DNA of 64,000 bases. Source: Clostridium sp. DL-VIII (GTDB lineage Bacteria; Bacillota; Clostridia; Clostridiales; Clostridiaceae). A program made the translations under genes and the position numbers. Numbering within the stretch: the first letter of the stretch is position 1; every line of letters starts with the position of its first letter. Location: positions 3,979,779-4,043,778 of the forward strand of contig NZ_CM001240.1 of assembly GCF_000230835.1 (NCBI RefSeq), written 5' to 3'. Shown here in pieces: positions 17,558-27,034 of this stretch. The notes beneath the pieces are model-generated. The model searched no databases. It worked only from the letters and a program-made list of their open reading frames with translations, and had not been told where the DNA came from.

Positions 17558-18727
17558 TTAAAATGTGCTTTTTACTATTTTTATTATATCATCTTGAGCC
17601 ATGCCAGAATTTACTGAAATAGAATATGACATGTTATTTGCACTCCAAGCCGCAACTTTAACTAGATTATCGTCTCCTTTTAGTTTAACATTGCTACCAT
17701 TTATATTTATTGTACTATTAGTTGTATAGTTATTGTAGTCACCACTTATATCTTCAGTTCCTTGTCCCATTCTAAATAAAATATCACCTTGATTACTTAC
17801 ATAGCATATTTGAAATAACTCTCTTGATATAGTATTTATATACTTGATATTATATTTACCTAATAATTCCTTTGGAACTGTGATTTTATATTTTAATATT
17901 TTTTGAGCATCTTCTATAGTGTCATAATTTACGACTGGATTTATTAAATCGTCAACACCTGGAGTCTGAATTCCTTCAGTAGATGCTGGACTACCATCCC
18001 ATTTACCGCTTTGATCTACTTTATATCCATCTGGAGTCACTGTATTTACAGCCATTTCTCCATCATCTAACAAGTAATACCACACGCCATTAGTTTGAAC
18101 CCAACCTTTTTGCATTATGCCATTATTATTCATAAAATACCACTTATTATTTATTAACTTCCATCCTGTTGCAAGATCTCCATTAATTGAATAAATCCAT
18201 TGTCCATCTTTATTCCTTACAAAAAAACTGCCTACTGTTTTTTTATCATTTAATATCTCATTATACAAATTAATTGGTACATATACAACATTATCAATCT
18301 TTATAGTTTCCGCACCTAATATATGCATCATCATCACTGACATAGAATTAGGATCATTGTTTAATATAAAATAACCATCTGTTCCTACATAAACATTTAC
18401 TTTAATTTTACCATTATCTAAGGTTATAGTTTTATCATCATTACCTGCCTCAACTTTAAACCCAAGACTTTCTGCTGTAGTGTTTAGCGGAACCATAATC
18501 TTACCTTTATATATTGAAACACCATTTACTCCAAGCTCTATATTTTTCCCGCCTATCGATACCTTGTTGATATCCACATCTTTAGGTGCAGAGTTTGATA
18601 TTGGAATATCACCTCCGATGATCTGCGCTGGATTAGATTTATGACTAAATGAATCTGCTGCAAATGCTTGAGCTGACATCCCCATAATTGTTACTGCTGT
18701 TAATATACCTATCATTAATTTTTTCAT
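17558..18727 (-). CDS. Secreted choline-binding-type protein with DUF4367 domain
   Basis: This 389-aa protein has a signal peptide (residues 1-23, ending SAQAFAAD), a copper amine oxidase N-terminal-like domain (~50-170: VNGVSIYKGKIMVPLNTTAE), and two or three cell-wall-binding repeats (~180-245: GWKLINNKWYFMNNNGIMQK). A C-terminal DUF4367 domain (~270-389) closely matches that of the anti-sigma factor at 15332; both contain G(T)xxISGDYN and end with an Ile-rich helix. It would sit on the wall outside the cell. Only the repeat pair separates it from the sigma/anti-sigma operon on the same strand, so it may be a regulon member or a competitor for the anti-sigma ligand. AAGGAG precedes the ATG. 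Confidence 0.85.
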   Translation of the reverse strand: MKKLMIGILTAVTIMGMSAQAFAADSFSHKSNPAQIIGGDIPISNSAPKDVDINKVSIGGKNIELGVNGVSIYKGKIMVPLNTTAESLGFKVEAGNDDKTITLDNGKIKVNVYVGTDGYFILNNDPNSMSVMMMHILGAETIKIDNVVYVPINLYNEILNDKKTVGSFFVRNKDGQWIYSINGDLATGWKLINNKWYFMNNNGIMQKGWVQTNGVWYYLLDDGEMAVNTVTPDGYKVDQSGKWDGSPASTEGIQTPGVDDLINPVVNYDTIEDAQKILKYKITVPKELLGKYNIKYINTISRELFQICYVSNQGDILFRMGQGTEDISGDYNNYTTNSTININGSNVKLKGDDNLVKVAAWSANNMSYSISVNSGMAQDDIIKIVKSTF

Positions 18728-19081
18728 AATTTTATCTACTCCTTCTAAGCTCGTATAATCGAGTATTATATTTATTTTTATGTGCTTATATCTTAATTTT
18801 TCTTTTTAGACACATGAATGAAAATAACAAGTCCCAAAATTGCCATGAATATATTTATTTCATCAGACAAGAAGACAGATAGCACTCATAGTTGACCGGA
18901 CATATTAAGTTTATCTGCCTAATCAGCCTGATACAACATAGCCTACTAGAGGGACTAGCAGATGGACTAGCTATTTTTCAATTGTGTCTTCTATTAGTAA
19001 TACAATCCAACTTAGAGAAGTGTTGCAAAAAATCATAAAATTTTATAAAAAATCTTAAAATCTAAAAACAAGACTTATACT
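18728..19081. other. Intergenic region, no gene seen
   Basis: These ~350 bases lie between helD (3' end) and the secreted DUF4367 gene (5' end). A short imperfect palindromic patch at about 18940-18975 (repeated CTAG-containing words) may form a hairpin and could terminate helD or be a relic. No ORF with a ribosome site or known RNA motif was recognised. Confidence 0.4.
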
Positions 19082-21319
19082 TTACTCAATCAATGATGTC
19101 ATCTTTCCTAAGTAGTATACGCATAAAATATGGAGTGCTCTGGTACAAGCAGTGTAAATCAAAAGCCTCTCCTCCTCACAATTGTAATTTTCATTTCCTG
19201 CATTATATATAAGCACTACATCAAATTCTAATCCTTTAGCAAGATAAGAAGGGATTATCAAGGTATCACTCACATATTCATCATCATCCTTCACTATTAC
19301 CTTAACGTCAATCTTATCTTTTAAGAAATTATATACCTCATTTGCTTCCTTTGCGGTTCTTGTTATGATACCAATGGATTTATATTTTTTCTCATTATAT
19401 ATTTTTATATCTTCAAGAAGTTTTTCTTTTATTGCATCTTCATCTGAAAATCCAAGAAGTAAAGGCTCTTCTCCACTTCTTTCTACACATTGAGCCTCAA
19501 TCTCCTTTTTTAGCAGCCTTCTTGAAAACTTAGTAATTTCCATTGTGGATCTGTAGCTTTTAGTTAAATTTATTATGCAGGTACTATCTTCTGTGAATAT
19601 ATGAGAGATATTCTTATAATCGCCTACATTCATGAATGGGTTTATGGATTGATTTAAATCTCCAAGTATAGTCATACTTGCATGGTTAAAGAGCTGATAA
19701 AAAATTTCATATTGCAGCGGTGAATAGTCCTGGGCCTCGTCAATAATAACGTATTTAATTTCTGAGGTTTTAGGAAGATCTCCCAGTGCACCTTTTAGAT
19801 ATAAGAGTGGCGGCTGATCCTCATAATTAAGCTTTCGTATCCTTAGGTTTTCTAAAGTATAGCCTTTTATTTCATCAATTTTTTTCTCCTTGTATTCAAT
19901 ATTTAAATCTCTTAAGAAAAACTCTAGGTTCTCAAATAGCTTTTTATAAATATCCAGTAAATTAAACTCTGTCATTCTATTGATTTCATAATAAAGCTGT
20001 TTTAGCTCGTCCTTTACTCTAGCTGTACTATGTTTCATAATTTCAATTTTATCCATATACGAATCCGAATTCTTAAGTTCATCAGCTACTTCTTCTATCC
20101 GATGTTCTTCATAAGGTTTTAAAAGAAATAAAATTCTCTCCCTTATCTTTTGAAGCCTCCTCTTTAGTGGCAGCTGTACATAATCTTTGAAATACAGTTC
20201 TTCTAAATCCCGCGTAGAAATTATCAGCTTGCCTCTAAATGTTATATCTTTAAAGTTTCTATCCATTTTTTCTAGGAAGATTACGTACCTCTTTAATATA
20301 TCTATAAATTCCATTGAAGCTTTAAATTTTATATTATCGATCCTTATTTGATAAGCTGCTTCCTTCTTTGAGGTTAAAATAGCCTCCATCATTTCGCTAT
20401 AATTTTCTTTGTTAAGCTCACTGCCTAAGGCTTTGTGCATATACTCCTTAAACGTAGTCTGATTCATATTATCTTCTCCAAGTTCAGGTAATACATTAGA
20501 AATATACTCATTGAAAATGTCGTTTGGAGAAAATATCACTATATTTCGAGGAGTTATTTTATCTCTATTCTTATATAAAAGATAGGCAATTCTATGAAGA
20601 GCAACAGATGTTTTCCCACTTCCAGCAGGCCCCTGAACAATCAGGTTTTTATACTCATCATTACGAATCACTTTATTCTGCTCTCTTTGTATAGTTGTTA
20701 CAATAGCCTTCATCTTGCTATCAGTGTTTTTGCTCAAGATATCCTGTAATACTTCGTCATCTATCTTAAGGTTGCTGTCAAACATATACTCAAGTTTACC
20801 ATTATTAATCTTATACTGCCTTTTAAGGGTGAGTTTCCCATCTACAGTTCCTTCAGGGCATTTATACTCTGCTCCTCCAATTTCATAATCATAAAACATG
20901 CTAGAAATTGGAGCTCTCCAGTCATATACTAGAAAGTCAAAATCATCATTAATAAGATTGGATATTCCTATATAGCACTTTTCAGCCCTCTCCTCACCTT
21001 TTTCAATAAAATCCATCCTTGCAAAATATGGTGACAAAAGTACTTTTTCGTATTTTTCCTCAAGCTTTCTTGTGAACTCATGGCTTCTCTTCTGTATTTT
21101 CATGGTATTAATAGACTGCATGAAACCTACAATTTGTTCTAATCCATTTTCTATAGAAACAGAACCTACATCCTCCCATAACTCCCTTTGCAGTTCAATT
21201 GCGTCACTTTTAAATTTTTCTTTGAAATTACGTTTTTCATCAAATTGTTTTTGAGCTTCTTTAAGCACCTCCTGCAGCCATTCATGTTCAAGTTTCCATT
21301 CTAAGTCATTATTGTTCAT
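19082..21319 (-). CDS. helD: HelD, RNA polymerase-recycling helicase-like ATPase
   Basis: This 745-aa protein has the HelD layout: an N-terminal antiparallel coiled coil (~1-100), then a split superfamily 1 ATPase. Walker A is IVQGPAGSGKTSVALHRIAY (~230), Walker B is YVIIDEAQDYSPLQYE, motif III is ILGDLNQSI, and motif IV is KSYRSTMEIT. A UvrD-like C-terminal motif (VYYLGKMTSLIE region) ends the protein. HelD binds RNA polymerase, opens its clamp and releases stalled nucleic acid using ATP. The length fits the Firmicute class. AAAGGAGTG precedes the ATG. It is monocistronic. Confidence 0.9.
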   Translation of the reverse strand: MNNNDLEWKLEHEWLQEVLKEAQKQFDEKRNFKEKFKSDAIELQRELWEDVGSVSIENGLEQIVGFMQSINTMKIQKRSHEFTRKLEEKYEKVLLSPYFARMDFIEKGEERAEKCYIGISNLINDDFDFLVYDWRAPISSMFYDYEIGGAEYKCPEGTVDGKLTLKRQYKINNGKLEYMFDSNLKIDDEVLQDILSKNTDSKMKAIVTTIQREQNKVIRNDEYKNLIVQGPAGSGKTSVALHRIAYLLYKNRDKITPRNIVIFSPNDIFNEYISNVLPELGEDNMNQTTFKEYMHKALGSELNKENYSEMMEAILTSKKEAAYQIRIDNIKFKASMEFIDILKRYVIFLEKMDRNFKDITFRGKLIISTRDLEELYFKDYVQLPLKRRLQKIRERILFLLKPYEEHRIEEVADELKNSDSYMDKIEIMKHSTARVKDELKQLYYEINRMTEFNLLDIYKKLFENLEFFLRDLNIEYKEKKIDEIKGYTLENLRIRKLNYEDQPPLLYLKGALGDLPKTSEIKYVIIDEAQDYSPLQYEIFYQLFNHASMTILGDLNQSINPFMNVGDYKNISHIFTEDSTCIINLTKSYRSTMEITKFSRRLLKKEIEAQCVERSGEEPLLLGFSDEDAIKEKLLEDIKIYNEKKYKSIGIITRTAKEANEVYNFLKDKIDVKVIVKDDDEYVSDTLIIPSYLAKGLEFDVVLIYNAGNENYNCEEERLLIYTACTRALHILCVYYLGKMTSLIE

Positions 21320-21478
21320 AATGTTTCACTCCTTTAAAAAATAATTTAGTGAAATTATTTCCAAACACTATTGACATCACTTTCTTGAAGATGTATAATA
21401 TAGTTAGAGAAGTATATTATACATAATAATTTATGCGATATCTAATTCATTGTATCGTTTTTATTTTGTTGTGTCAAT

Positions 21479-21514
21479 AAAAAAGATATTTGTCATTGGA
21501 TAAATATCTTTTTT
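21479..21514. terminator. Intrinsic terminator-like hairpin
   Basis: AAAAGATATTT pairs with AAATATCTTTT around a GTCATTGGAT loop, followed by a T-run on the plus strand and preceded by an A-run. It lies between the MATE gene end and the helD start. Confidence 0.65.
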
Positions 21515-21618
21515 TGATGCATTTTAATATTTATCTTTATTCACTCCGTCATATCAAAATCTAAAAATAAAATCATTTCTAAGATTATATATGAAACCTT
21601 TTTCTAAATCTATAAAAT

Positions 21619-21659
21619 AAAACCCACAAAAATCCAAAATTCAGATTTTCATGGGTTTT
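21619..21659. terminator. Intrinsic terminator of the MATE gene
   Basis: AAAACCCA..AAAATC pairs with GATTTT..TGGGTTTT, with A/T tracts at both ends. It lies ~65 bases past the MATE stop codon on the minus strand. Confidence 0.75.
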
Positions 21660-21725
21660 TAGATATGTCTAAAGTAGAAAATTAGTTTATTGTTGCCACT
21701 GCAGCTAGACGTTTTAGTTTTATTA

Positions 21726-23126
21726 TTACTTATTCATACAACTACACTCACTCATATCACTGTCATTTATATATTTCTCTTTTCCCAATTGGTCATGTTT
21801 TATTTTCCTTATAGTAATATAATACGCAAAAGCAAGTGGAATACATGATCCAAACCATGCTAAAGGATTTGATAAACATACCCCTAAAAATCCAAATGGT
21901 CCTGATAACATTATTGCAGCAAAAGTTCTCATTAATAATTCCATAATACCTGCAATAGTTGGAATAAAGCTTTGGCCTAAGCCTTGAAGGGTATATCTAT
22001 ATATAAAAAGCAGCGAAAGTACAAAGTAAAAAATTCCATTAGATGTTAAATATGTTTGTGATAATGAAATAACTTCTTTTTGCTCATCTCCAACAAACAT
22101 TGCTGTTAGAAAATGGCCTCCAAATATATTAATAATTGCAACAATAACACTGAAGGTTACTGATATAAGAATGCATTTTCTTACTCCTTCTTTTATTCTT
22201 TCATATTTTTTAGCACCATAATTTTGAGCTGTATAGGTAGCCATTGTAATACCAAAGGACATCATTGGTTGAATTGCAATACTATCAATTTTTTGAGCTG
22301 CTGTATATGCAGCAACAGAAACAGCACCTAAATTATTAAGTGCAAATTGTACTATAAGAGCACCAATTGCTATTATAGATGCTTGGAAGGCCATCGGTAA
22401 GGACATCTTTACATGTTCTATAAAAACATCCTTTGATATTTTTAAATCATTCTTTTTTAACTTAAGTATTGGTAAGTTTCTTTTTATGTACCATATGCAT
22501 AATAAAGCGGAAACTCCTTGTGCTATCACAGTTGCAAGTGCAGCTCCTCTTACCCCCATTTTAAAAATCAAAATAAATCCAAACTCTAAAACTACATTTA
22601 AAATACATGCTACCACTAAATATAGTAGTGGCGTTCTACTATCACCTAATGCTCTTATAATGTTTGAGAAAAAATTAAAAAACATTGATGCTATTATTCC
22701 AAGAAATATAATAAATACAAAGTTATATGCATCCTCTATAATTTCCACTGGTGTATTCATTACCTCTAATATAGTCCTTGCAAAAATTGTACTTATAACA
22801 GTAAGAATTATAGTTACTATCATACTAATTACTATACCTGTAAAATAACTTTCTTTAATTGCCTTTTTATCACCTGCACCAAATTTCTGAGCCGTAATAA
22901 TTGAAAGACCCGCTGTTAAACCTTGAGCAAAGCCCAAAATCAAAAACATTATACTGCCTGTACAACCAACGGCAGCTAAAGCATTAATACCTATAGTACG
23001 TCCAACAATAAATGTGTCAGCTATACTATAAAATTGTTGAAATATATTACCTATTAATAATGGAACAGTAAATAATAATATTAACTTAGCAGGATTACCT
23101 TGTGTTAAATTTCTAGTTCCAGCCAT
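21726..23126 (-). CDS. MATE-family multidrug exporter
   Basis: This 466-aa protein has the usual 12 membrane segments of a MATE exporter. The first MATE repeat begins GNPAKLILLFTVPLLIGNIF with the QQFYSIADTFIVGRTIG motif. The second half has the corresponding SFGITMATYTAQNYGAKKYE. Members expel cationic drugs or metabolites in exchange for Na+ or H+; the substrate is not predictable. The closest affinity by eye is the NorM/DinF-like clostridial group. An AGGGGG ribosome site precedes the ATG, and the C-terminal tail is hydrophilic with Cys-rich CSCMNK. Single gene. Confidence 0.92.
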   Translation of the reverse strand: MAGTRNLTQGNPAKLILLFTVPLLIGNIFQQFYSIADTFIVGRTIGINALAAVGCTGSIMFLILGFAQGLTAGLSIITAQKFGAGDKKAIKESYFTGIVISMIVTIILTVISTIFARTILEVMNTPVEIIEDAYNFVFIIFLGIIASMFFNFFSNIIRALGDSRTPLLYLVVACILNVVLEFGFILIFKMGVRGAALATVIAQGVSALLCIWYIKRNLPILKLKKNDLKISKDVFIEHVKMSLPMAFQASIIAIGALIVQFALNNLGAVSVAAYTAAQKIDSIAIQPMMSFGITMATYTAQNYGAKKYERIKEGVRKCILISVTFSVIVAIINIFGGHFLTAMFVGDEQKEVISLSQTYLTSNGIFYFVLSLLFIYRYTLQGLGQSFIPTIAGIMELLMRTFAAIMLSGPFGFLGVCLSNPLAWFGSCIPLAFAYYITIRKIKHDQLGKEKYINDSDMSECSCMNK

Positions 23127-23586
23127 AAAATCGCCCCCTAAAATCTTCGTAAAATTTCATTTATAACATCGTAATCATATAAAGTATAATTATATGAAAT
23201 ATACAAGTATTATCAAGATTTATTTTATCAATCATCAAAATACTGCATAGCACTACAAATTATACTCTATCTATTCATAAAATGTTACAATTAATTTTTC
23301 CATCATGAAATTTACTTTTAGGTTACATGGATTATAAACACTACCTTATCTTCATACCCTCTCTGTACATTTTCTTTACTTCTCTACCTACCTATAAAGA
23401 GCAATAGTGCTTCTAGAAGAGGTCATTTAAGCTGCTTTAACTTTCCCTCTTTATGTTTAAATATAAAAAATATATAATAGTATTATACTTGTACAAACTT
23501 AATAAAAGCAATTTTAGATTAATCGCATAAAAAATAATAAGCCGAAGCCCCGACGTATTTTTGGGGATTGTGCCTTACTAGGAGAA
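23127..23586. other. Intergenic region between divergent genes
   Basis: These ~460 bases should hold the promoters of the MATE gene (left) and the DUF5662 gene (right). The only structure seen is a small hairpin (CCCC..GGGG, about 23549-23570) in the leader of the DUF5662 gene. No ORF or recognised riboswitch. Confidence 0.4.
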
Positions 23587-23595
23587 ATGAGAATT

Positions 23596-24147
23596 ATGAA
23601 TATTGTTAATCATTTTAAAACTATAACTAATCATAAATTATTAGTTATGAAGTATTGTTTTAAAGCAGGTTTATATAAACAAGGATTACTTCATGATCTG
23701 TCTAAATATTCATTTGTGGAGTTTTCAGCTGGAATGAAATATTATCGAGGATATGTAAGTCCTAATAGTATTCAAAAAACTGTGGAAGGATATTCAGCAG
23801 CATGGCTACATCATAAAGGCAGAAATAAACATCATTTTGAATATTGGATTGATTATGGAATAAATGAAGAAGATGGCTTAATGGGAATGAAAATGCCTGT
23901 TAAGTATGTTGTAGAAATGTTTATAGACAGAGTATGTGCTTCAAAAAATTATTTAAAAGAAAAGTATGACGATAAATGTCCACTCGCCTATTATGAAAAG
24001 AGAAAACATTATTATATATTACATAAAGAAGTAAGAGAACTTTTAGAAATCTTACTTAATAAACTTGCCAATGAGGGAGAAGATAAAACTTTTACATACA
24101 TTAAATTTATATTATCCCATTCCGATGTAGGCAATACCAAATATTAA
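23596..24147 (+). CDS. DUF5662 family protein
   Basis: The 183-aa product begins MNIVNHFKTITNHKLLVMKY. An in-frame ATG three codons earlier is only 2 bases from the AGGAG site, so 23596 is preferred. The protein has the DUF5662 pattern: GLYKQGLLHDLSKYSFVEF, then AAWLHHKGRNKHHFEYW. The regularly placed His and Asp residues (HDLSKY, HHK, HH) look like a metal site of HD-domain type. It is cytoplasmic with no membrane segment. The activity is not established; a phosphohydrolase is possible by analogy. Its 3' end overlaps the opposing small gene at 24107 by 41 bases. Confidence 0.8.
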   Translation: MNIVNHFKTITNHKLLVMKYCFKAGLYKQGLLHDLSKYSFVEFSAGMKYYRGYVSPNSIQKTVEGYSAAWLHHKGRNKHHFEYWIDYGINEEDGLMGMKMPVKYVVEMFIDRVCASKNYLKEKYDDKCPLAYYEKRKHYYILHKEVRELLEILLNKLANEGEDKTFTYIKFILSHSDVGNTKY

Positions 24148-24298
24148 TTACTAATGCGATACATGTGACTGCTATAATTCCAACTGCTATAGGCAATGTT
24201 ATTTTCCGAGAACTTTTACCGATTATATAAAATATAATCGCATCATTTAATACAACAACTAATACACTTCTAGCAATAAGTTCTTTCAAAACATTCAT
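24107..24298 (-). CDS. Small two-helix membrane protein, unknown function
   Basis: The ATG at 24298 is preceded by AGGGAG about 10 bases upstream. The 63-aa product has two hydrophobic stretches (residues ~8-27 and ~32-53) and ends YCLHRNGII. It is convergent with the DUF5662 gene, and their 3' ends overlap by 41 bases. I do not recognise the family. The composition and ribosome site favour a real gene. Confidence 0.55.
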   Translation of the reverse strand: MNVLKELIARSVLVVVLNDAIIFYIIGKSSRKITLPIAVGIIAVTCIALVINIWYCLHRNGII

Positions 24299-24418
24299 AG
24301 TATCACAACTCCCTTTCATAAAATATCATTATTATGATATTTTATATTCTGGTTAATCTATGCTCTAATTATGTCACCAATTTAAATATTGTTTATATAA
24401 TTATACAAATAATTGTAA

Positions 24419-24982
24419 TTAATATTTTAGTATTAGTACATGAATACGGTAATATAGCAGTAAAATTAGCAAAAGTATACCAACAAAAATAATAACTCTG
24501 TCTAATTTTTTATTATTAACATACTTATTGCTCAAGCTATATAATACCAGTCCAAGAAAGCCTCCAACAGTATTTGTAATTACATCTGTTATGTCTGCCG
24601 CTCCAATAGCGAAGATAAATTGAATTAGTTCACAAGTAATGCTAAAAACCAGTATCAAAGTAAGCTTAGATAGAAATCTAACTTTTTTGAAATTGACATT
24701 CAAGAGCACACCAAAAGGAATAAAAATTATAATATTGTCTATTAGCTCCCCGAAATTAATACTTCCATTTAACTTTAAAGGAAAAGTAAATGGATCTAAG
24801 TTAAGACTTCTATGATGATAATTAAATACTGACAAAATATTGTATTGTAATTTGAATAAGACTAACCAGATTAGTATCCCTAAATATAAAGCTAGCAATC
24901 CTCTAGATAACACTTTTCCCATATAATCTCTTCTAATTCTTTTTTGTAAATTTTCTCTAGCTAATTGATTGGATGCTGTCAT
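24419..24982 (-). CDS. VanZ-family membrane protein
   Basis: This 187-aa protein has about five membrane segments and the VanZ core: NLDPFTFPLKLNGSINFGEL, DNIIIFIPFGVLLNV, SITCELIQFIFAIGAADITD and VITNTVGGFLGLVLY. VanZ homologues confer low-level resistance to teicoplanin and other lipoglycopeptides by an unknown mechanism; other members are uncharacterised. AAAGGAG precedes the ATG. Three 11-bp-phased repeats at 25146-25175, matching those upstream of vanR and the carboxypeptidase gene, lie upstream of this gene, suggesting control by the VanR-like regulator. Confidence 0.88.
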   Translation of the reverse strand: MTASNQLARENLQKRIRRDYMGKVLSRGLLALYLGILIWLVLFKLQYNILSVFNYHHRSLNLDPFTFPLKLNGSINFGELIDNIIIFIPFGVLLNVNFKKVRFLSKLTLILVFSITCELIQFIFAIGAADITDVITNTVGGFLGLVLYSLSNKYVNNKKLDRVIIFVGILLLILLLYYRIHVLILKY

Positions 24983-25082
24983 TTTATCTAATCTCCTTTA
25001 CCTTTTGTATTACATTTCAAATTTATGTAGAAGCAAAATCTATTTTCTTTTCATATGAGAGAAGCTCTCTTTCTGAAATTAC

Positions 25083-25134
25083 GAAAGCCTACCCGATTTG
25101 ATAACTTCATTCTATCAAAATGGGATAGGCTTTC
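25083..25134. terminator. Hairpin upstream of the VanZ-like gene
   Basis: GAAAGCCTACCC (25083-25094) pairs with GGGATAGGCTTTC (25122-25134), and the stem continues inward (ATTTTGATA/TATCAAAAT-like). It lies downstream of the metallo-hydrolase gene on the same strand and between the phased repeats and the VanZ start. It lacks a long T-run on the minus strand, so it may be a leader hairpin rather than a full terminator. Confidence 0.55.
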
Positions 25135-25145
25135 TCTAAATAAGT

Positions 25146-25175
25146 ACTTATGAATTTCTTAAGATTTCCTTAAGA
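25146..25175. promoter_or_regulatory. Phased direct repeats, candidate VanR-like boxes (vanZ-type gene)
   Basis: ACTTATGA (25146), TCTTAAGA (25157) and CCTTAAGA (25168) repeat exactly every 11 bases, one helical turn, as expected for OmpR/VanR-type response regulators. The same motif and spacing occur at 28070-28099 and 29980-29998. Regulator binding is an inference. Confidence 0.65.
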
Positions 25176-25186
25176 TGCATCAAATC

Positions 25187-25831
25187 TTAATCATATTTAA
25201 GAACAACAATACCAGAATAATCATTAATATTCTCTTGGTTTAATTCCAGTATATCTTGTTCCTTTACTTTAAGCCCTGAAGCTGATATAAATTTATCAAC
25301 CTTGGCAAATATGAAACCAAATATTCCCAATGCTTTCGTTCTGTAGTGCATAGGTATAACTACTCTAGGTTTTAGCTGCTTCATTACATTAACTGCATCA
25401 ACGGCATCAATTGTAGCCATCCCGCCGACTGGAAGAAGCAGTATATCTACATTACCTATTTCCTTTACAATATTAGCATCCAGAGTATGTCCAAGATCTC
25501 CACAATGACAAATATTTATTCCATCAACCTTAAAGTTATATATGGTATTTTTGCCCCTCTTAGCTCCTGAAGCTTTGTCATGAAATGTCTGTATACCCTT
25601 TATCTCAATCCCATCTTTTGAAAAAGTCCCTAATTCATTTATATGCATAAAGTCACCGCTGACTGCCTTTATATTATTGTGATCACTATGTTCATGACTA
25701 GTAGATACTATATTTGCTTCAATTTCAGGCAATTTATACCCCAACATTTTTTTATAAGGATCTGTTAATATTTTTGTTCCATTTTTAGAAGTTATCATAA
25801 AACATGATTGTCCAAACCATTTAATCTTCAT
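25187..25831 (-). CDS. Metallo-beta-lactamase-fold metal-dependent hydrolase (UlaG-like)
   Basis: This 214-aa protein of the beta-lactamase_2 / UlaG-like group starts MKIKWFGQSCFMI, has the metal-binding HEHSDH at about residues 46-51 (STSHEHSDHNNI), further ligands in CHCGDLGHTLD, and a C-terminal VIPMHYRTK. It is cytoplasmic with no signal peptide. Family members are hydrolases of unknown substrate, often annotated UPF0173. AGGAGG precedes the ATG. It lies between the AraC gene (92 bases upstream) and the VanZ-like gene; any operon with the AraC gene is uncertain. Confidence 0.88.
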   Translation of the reverse strand: MKIKWFGQSCFMITSKNGTKILTDPYKKMLGYKLPEIEANIVSTSHEHSDHNNIKAVSGDFMHINELGTFSKDGIEIKGIQTFHDKASGAKRGKNTIYNFKVDGINICHCGDLGHTLDANIVKEIGNVDILLLPVGGMATIDAVDAVNVMKQLKPRVVIPMHYRTKALGIFGFIFAKVDKFISASGLKVKEQDILELNQENINDYSGIVVLKYD

Positions 25832-25923
25832 TTAAATTATCCTCCTCTAAATATTTTCTCTTCTTTCATATATAATTATCTCCTAATTATAATCATGAAA
25901 ACCCATTTATTCCATGCAATATT

Positions 25924-26757
25924 TTAATATCCATGGATATTTTTAAGATAAAACTCTAAAGGACTTATGCCTTCAATTTTTTTAAATATCCTGCTAAAGT
26001 AAAATTCATCAGTAAAGCCAAGCATTTTAGCTACTTCTTTTATTTTTTTATCATCAGCAATAAGCAATTCTTTAGCTTTATCAACTTTTATTTTATTAAA
26101 AAACTCTATAACAGAATATCCTGTAGTCTCCTTAAAAACTTTAGATAAATATTGGGGCGACAAGCTCACTAGCTCAGATAAATCCGTTAAAGTAATTTTA
26201 TTATCTATATTATTTAGCATATACTCAATTACTTTATCAACCTTTAAGGACACTGAATAATTATTTTTATTATTTTTTATATTTTGGAAAATCTCAAATA
26301 ATAATTCCCGAAATAAAGTTTTCGTTACGAACTCATAAATTGGAAGTTTTGCCATCCAATTATCTACTAATTTCTTAAATGCATTATTAACCAAATAATA
26401 ATCCTTTAATTTTTGCACAAAATCTAAAGGCAAAGTATCAACTTTATCTGTAATATTCCATTTATTATTATCAAATCCTACTATTGCATAACTGAAATGT
26501 ACTGAAAAAAAGTAAATAGGATCCACAGATTCAACTTCTACAGAGTATTGAACATTTGGACAAAGATATAACAAAGTGCCTTCCTTAAGTTGATAGCTTT
26601 TATGTGGAGTTCTAATATATCCATTACCCGTAGTAATTAAAATTAATACATGATGCTGAAGTGTTCTATTAATTCTACTTAAATGTTTCATTTCTTCACC
26701 TAACTGCTTACAATTACAGTAGTGAATATGAAAAATTAAGTTTTTCATTATATTCAT
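25924..26757 (-). CDS. AraC-family transcriptional regulator
   Basis: The ATG at 26757 is chosen because GGAGG lies 6 bases upstream; an ATG 12 bases earlier overlaps that site. The 277-aa protein has an N-terminal cupin sensor (HHVLILITTGNGYIRTPHKS, then LLYLCPNVQYSVE) and two C-terminal helix-turn-helices: LTDLSELVSLSPQYLSKVFK and EVAKMLGFTDEFYFSRIFKK. The last segment is ISPLEFY. This layout is that of sugar- or metabolite-responsive AraC regulators. The ligand is unknown and there is no adjacent sugar operon. Confidence 0.9.
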   Translation of the reverse strand: MNIMKNLIFHIHYCNCKQLGEEMKHLSRINRTLQHHVLILITTGNGYIRTPHKSYQLKEGTLLYLCPNVQYSVEVESVDPIYFFSVHFSYAIVGFDNNKWNITDKVDTLPLDFVQKLKDYYLVNNAFKKLVDNWMAKLPIYEFVTKTLFRELLFEIFQNIKNNKNNYSVSLKVDKVIEYMLNNIDNKITLTDLSELVSLSPQYLSKVFKETTGYSVIEFFNKIKVDKAKELLIADDKKIKEVAKMLGFTDEFYFSRIFKKIEGISPLEFYLKNIHGY

Positions 26758-27034
26758 AATTTCCTCCATGATAATCTAAGTTAAATTCAAAAATTAGTAT
26801 GATTAAGGTAATATTCTCATATTTATTACAATTATAATTTTTGTAAATTAATACTATCTTATAATTATTTATTGGAATCACTAGAATTCTTGTTCTATTT
26901 TAACATATCTAACAAAAATATAAATGAAAGTGACATAATTACTACATAGTTCATATAAGTAACATTGAAAGAAGGACTATTTTATTAAACATATTTCAAT
27001 GAAGTAACACCAACATGCGTGATGTTGAAAGACT

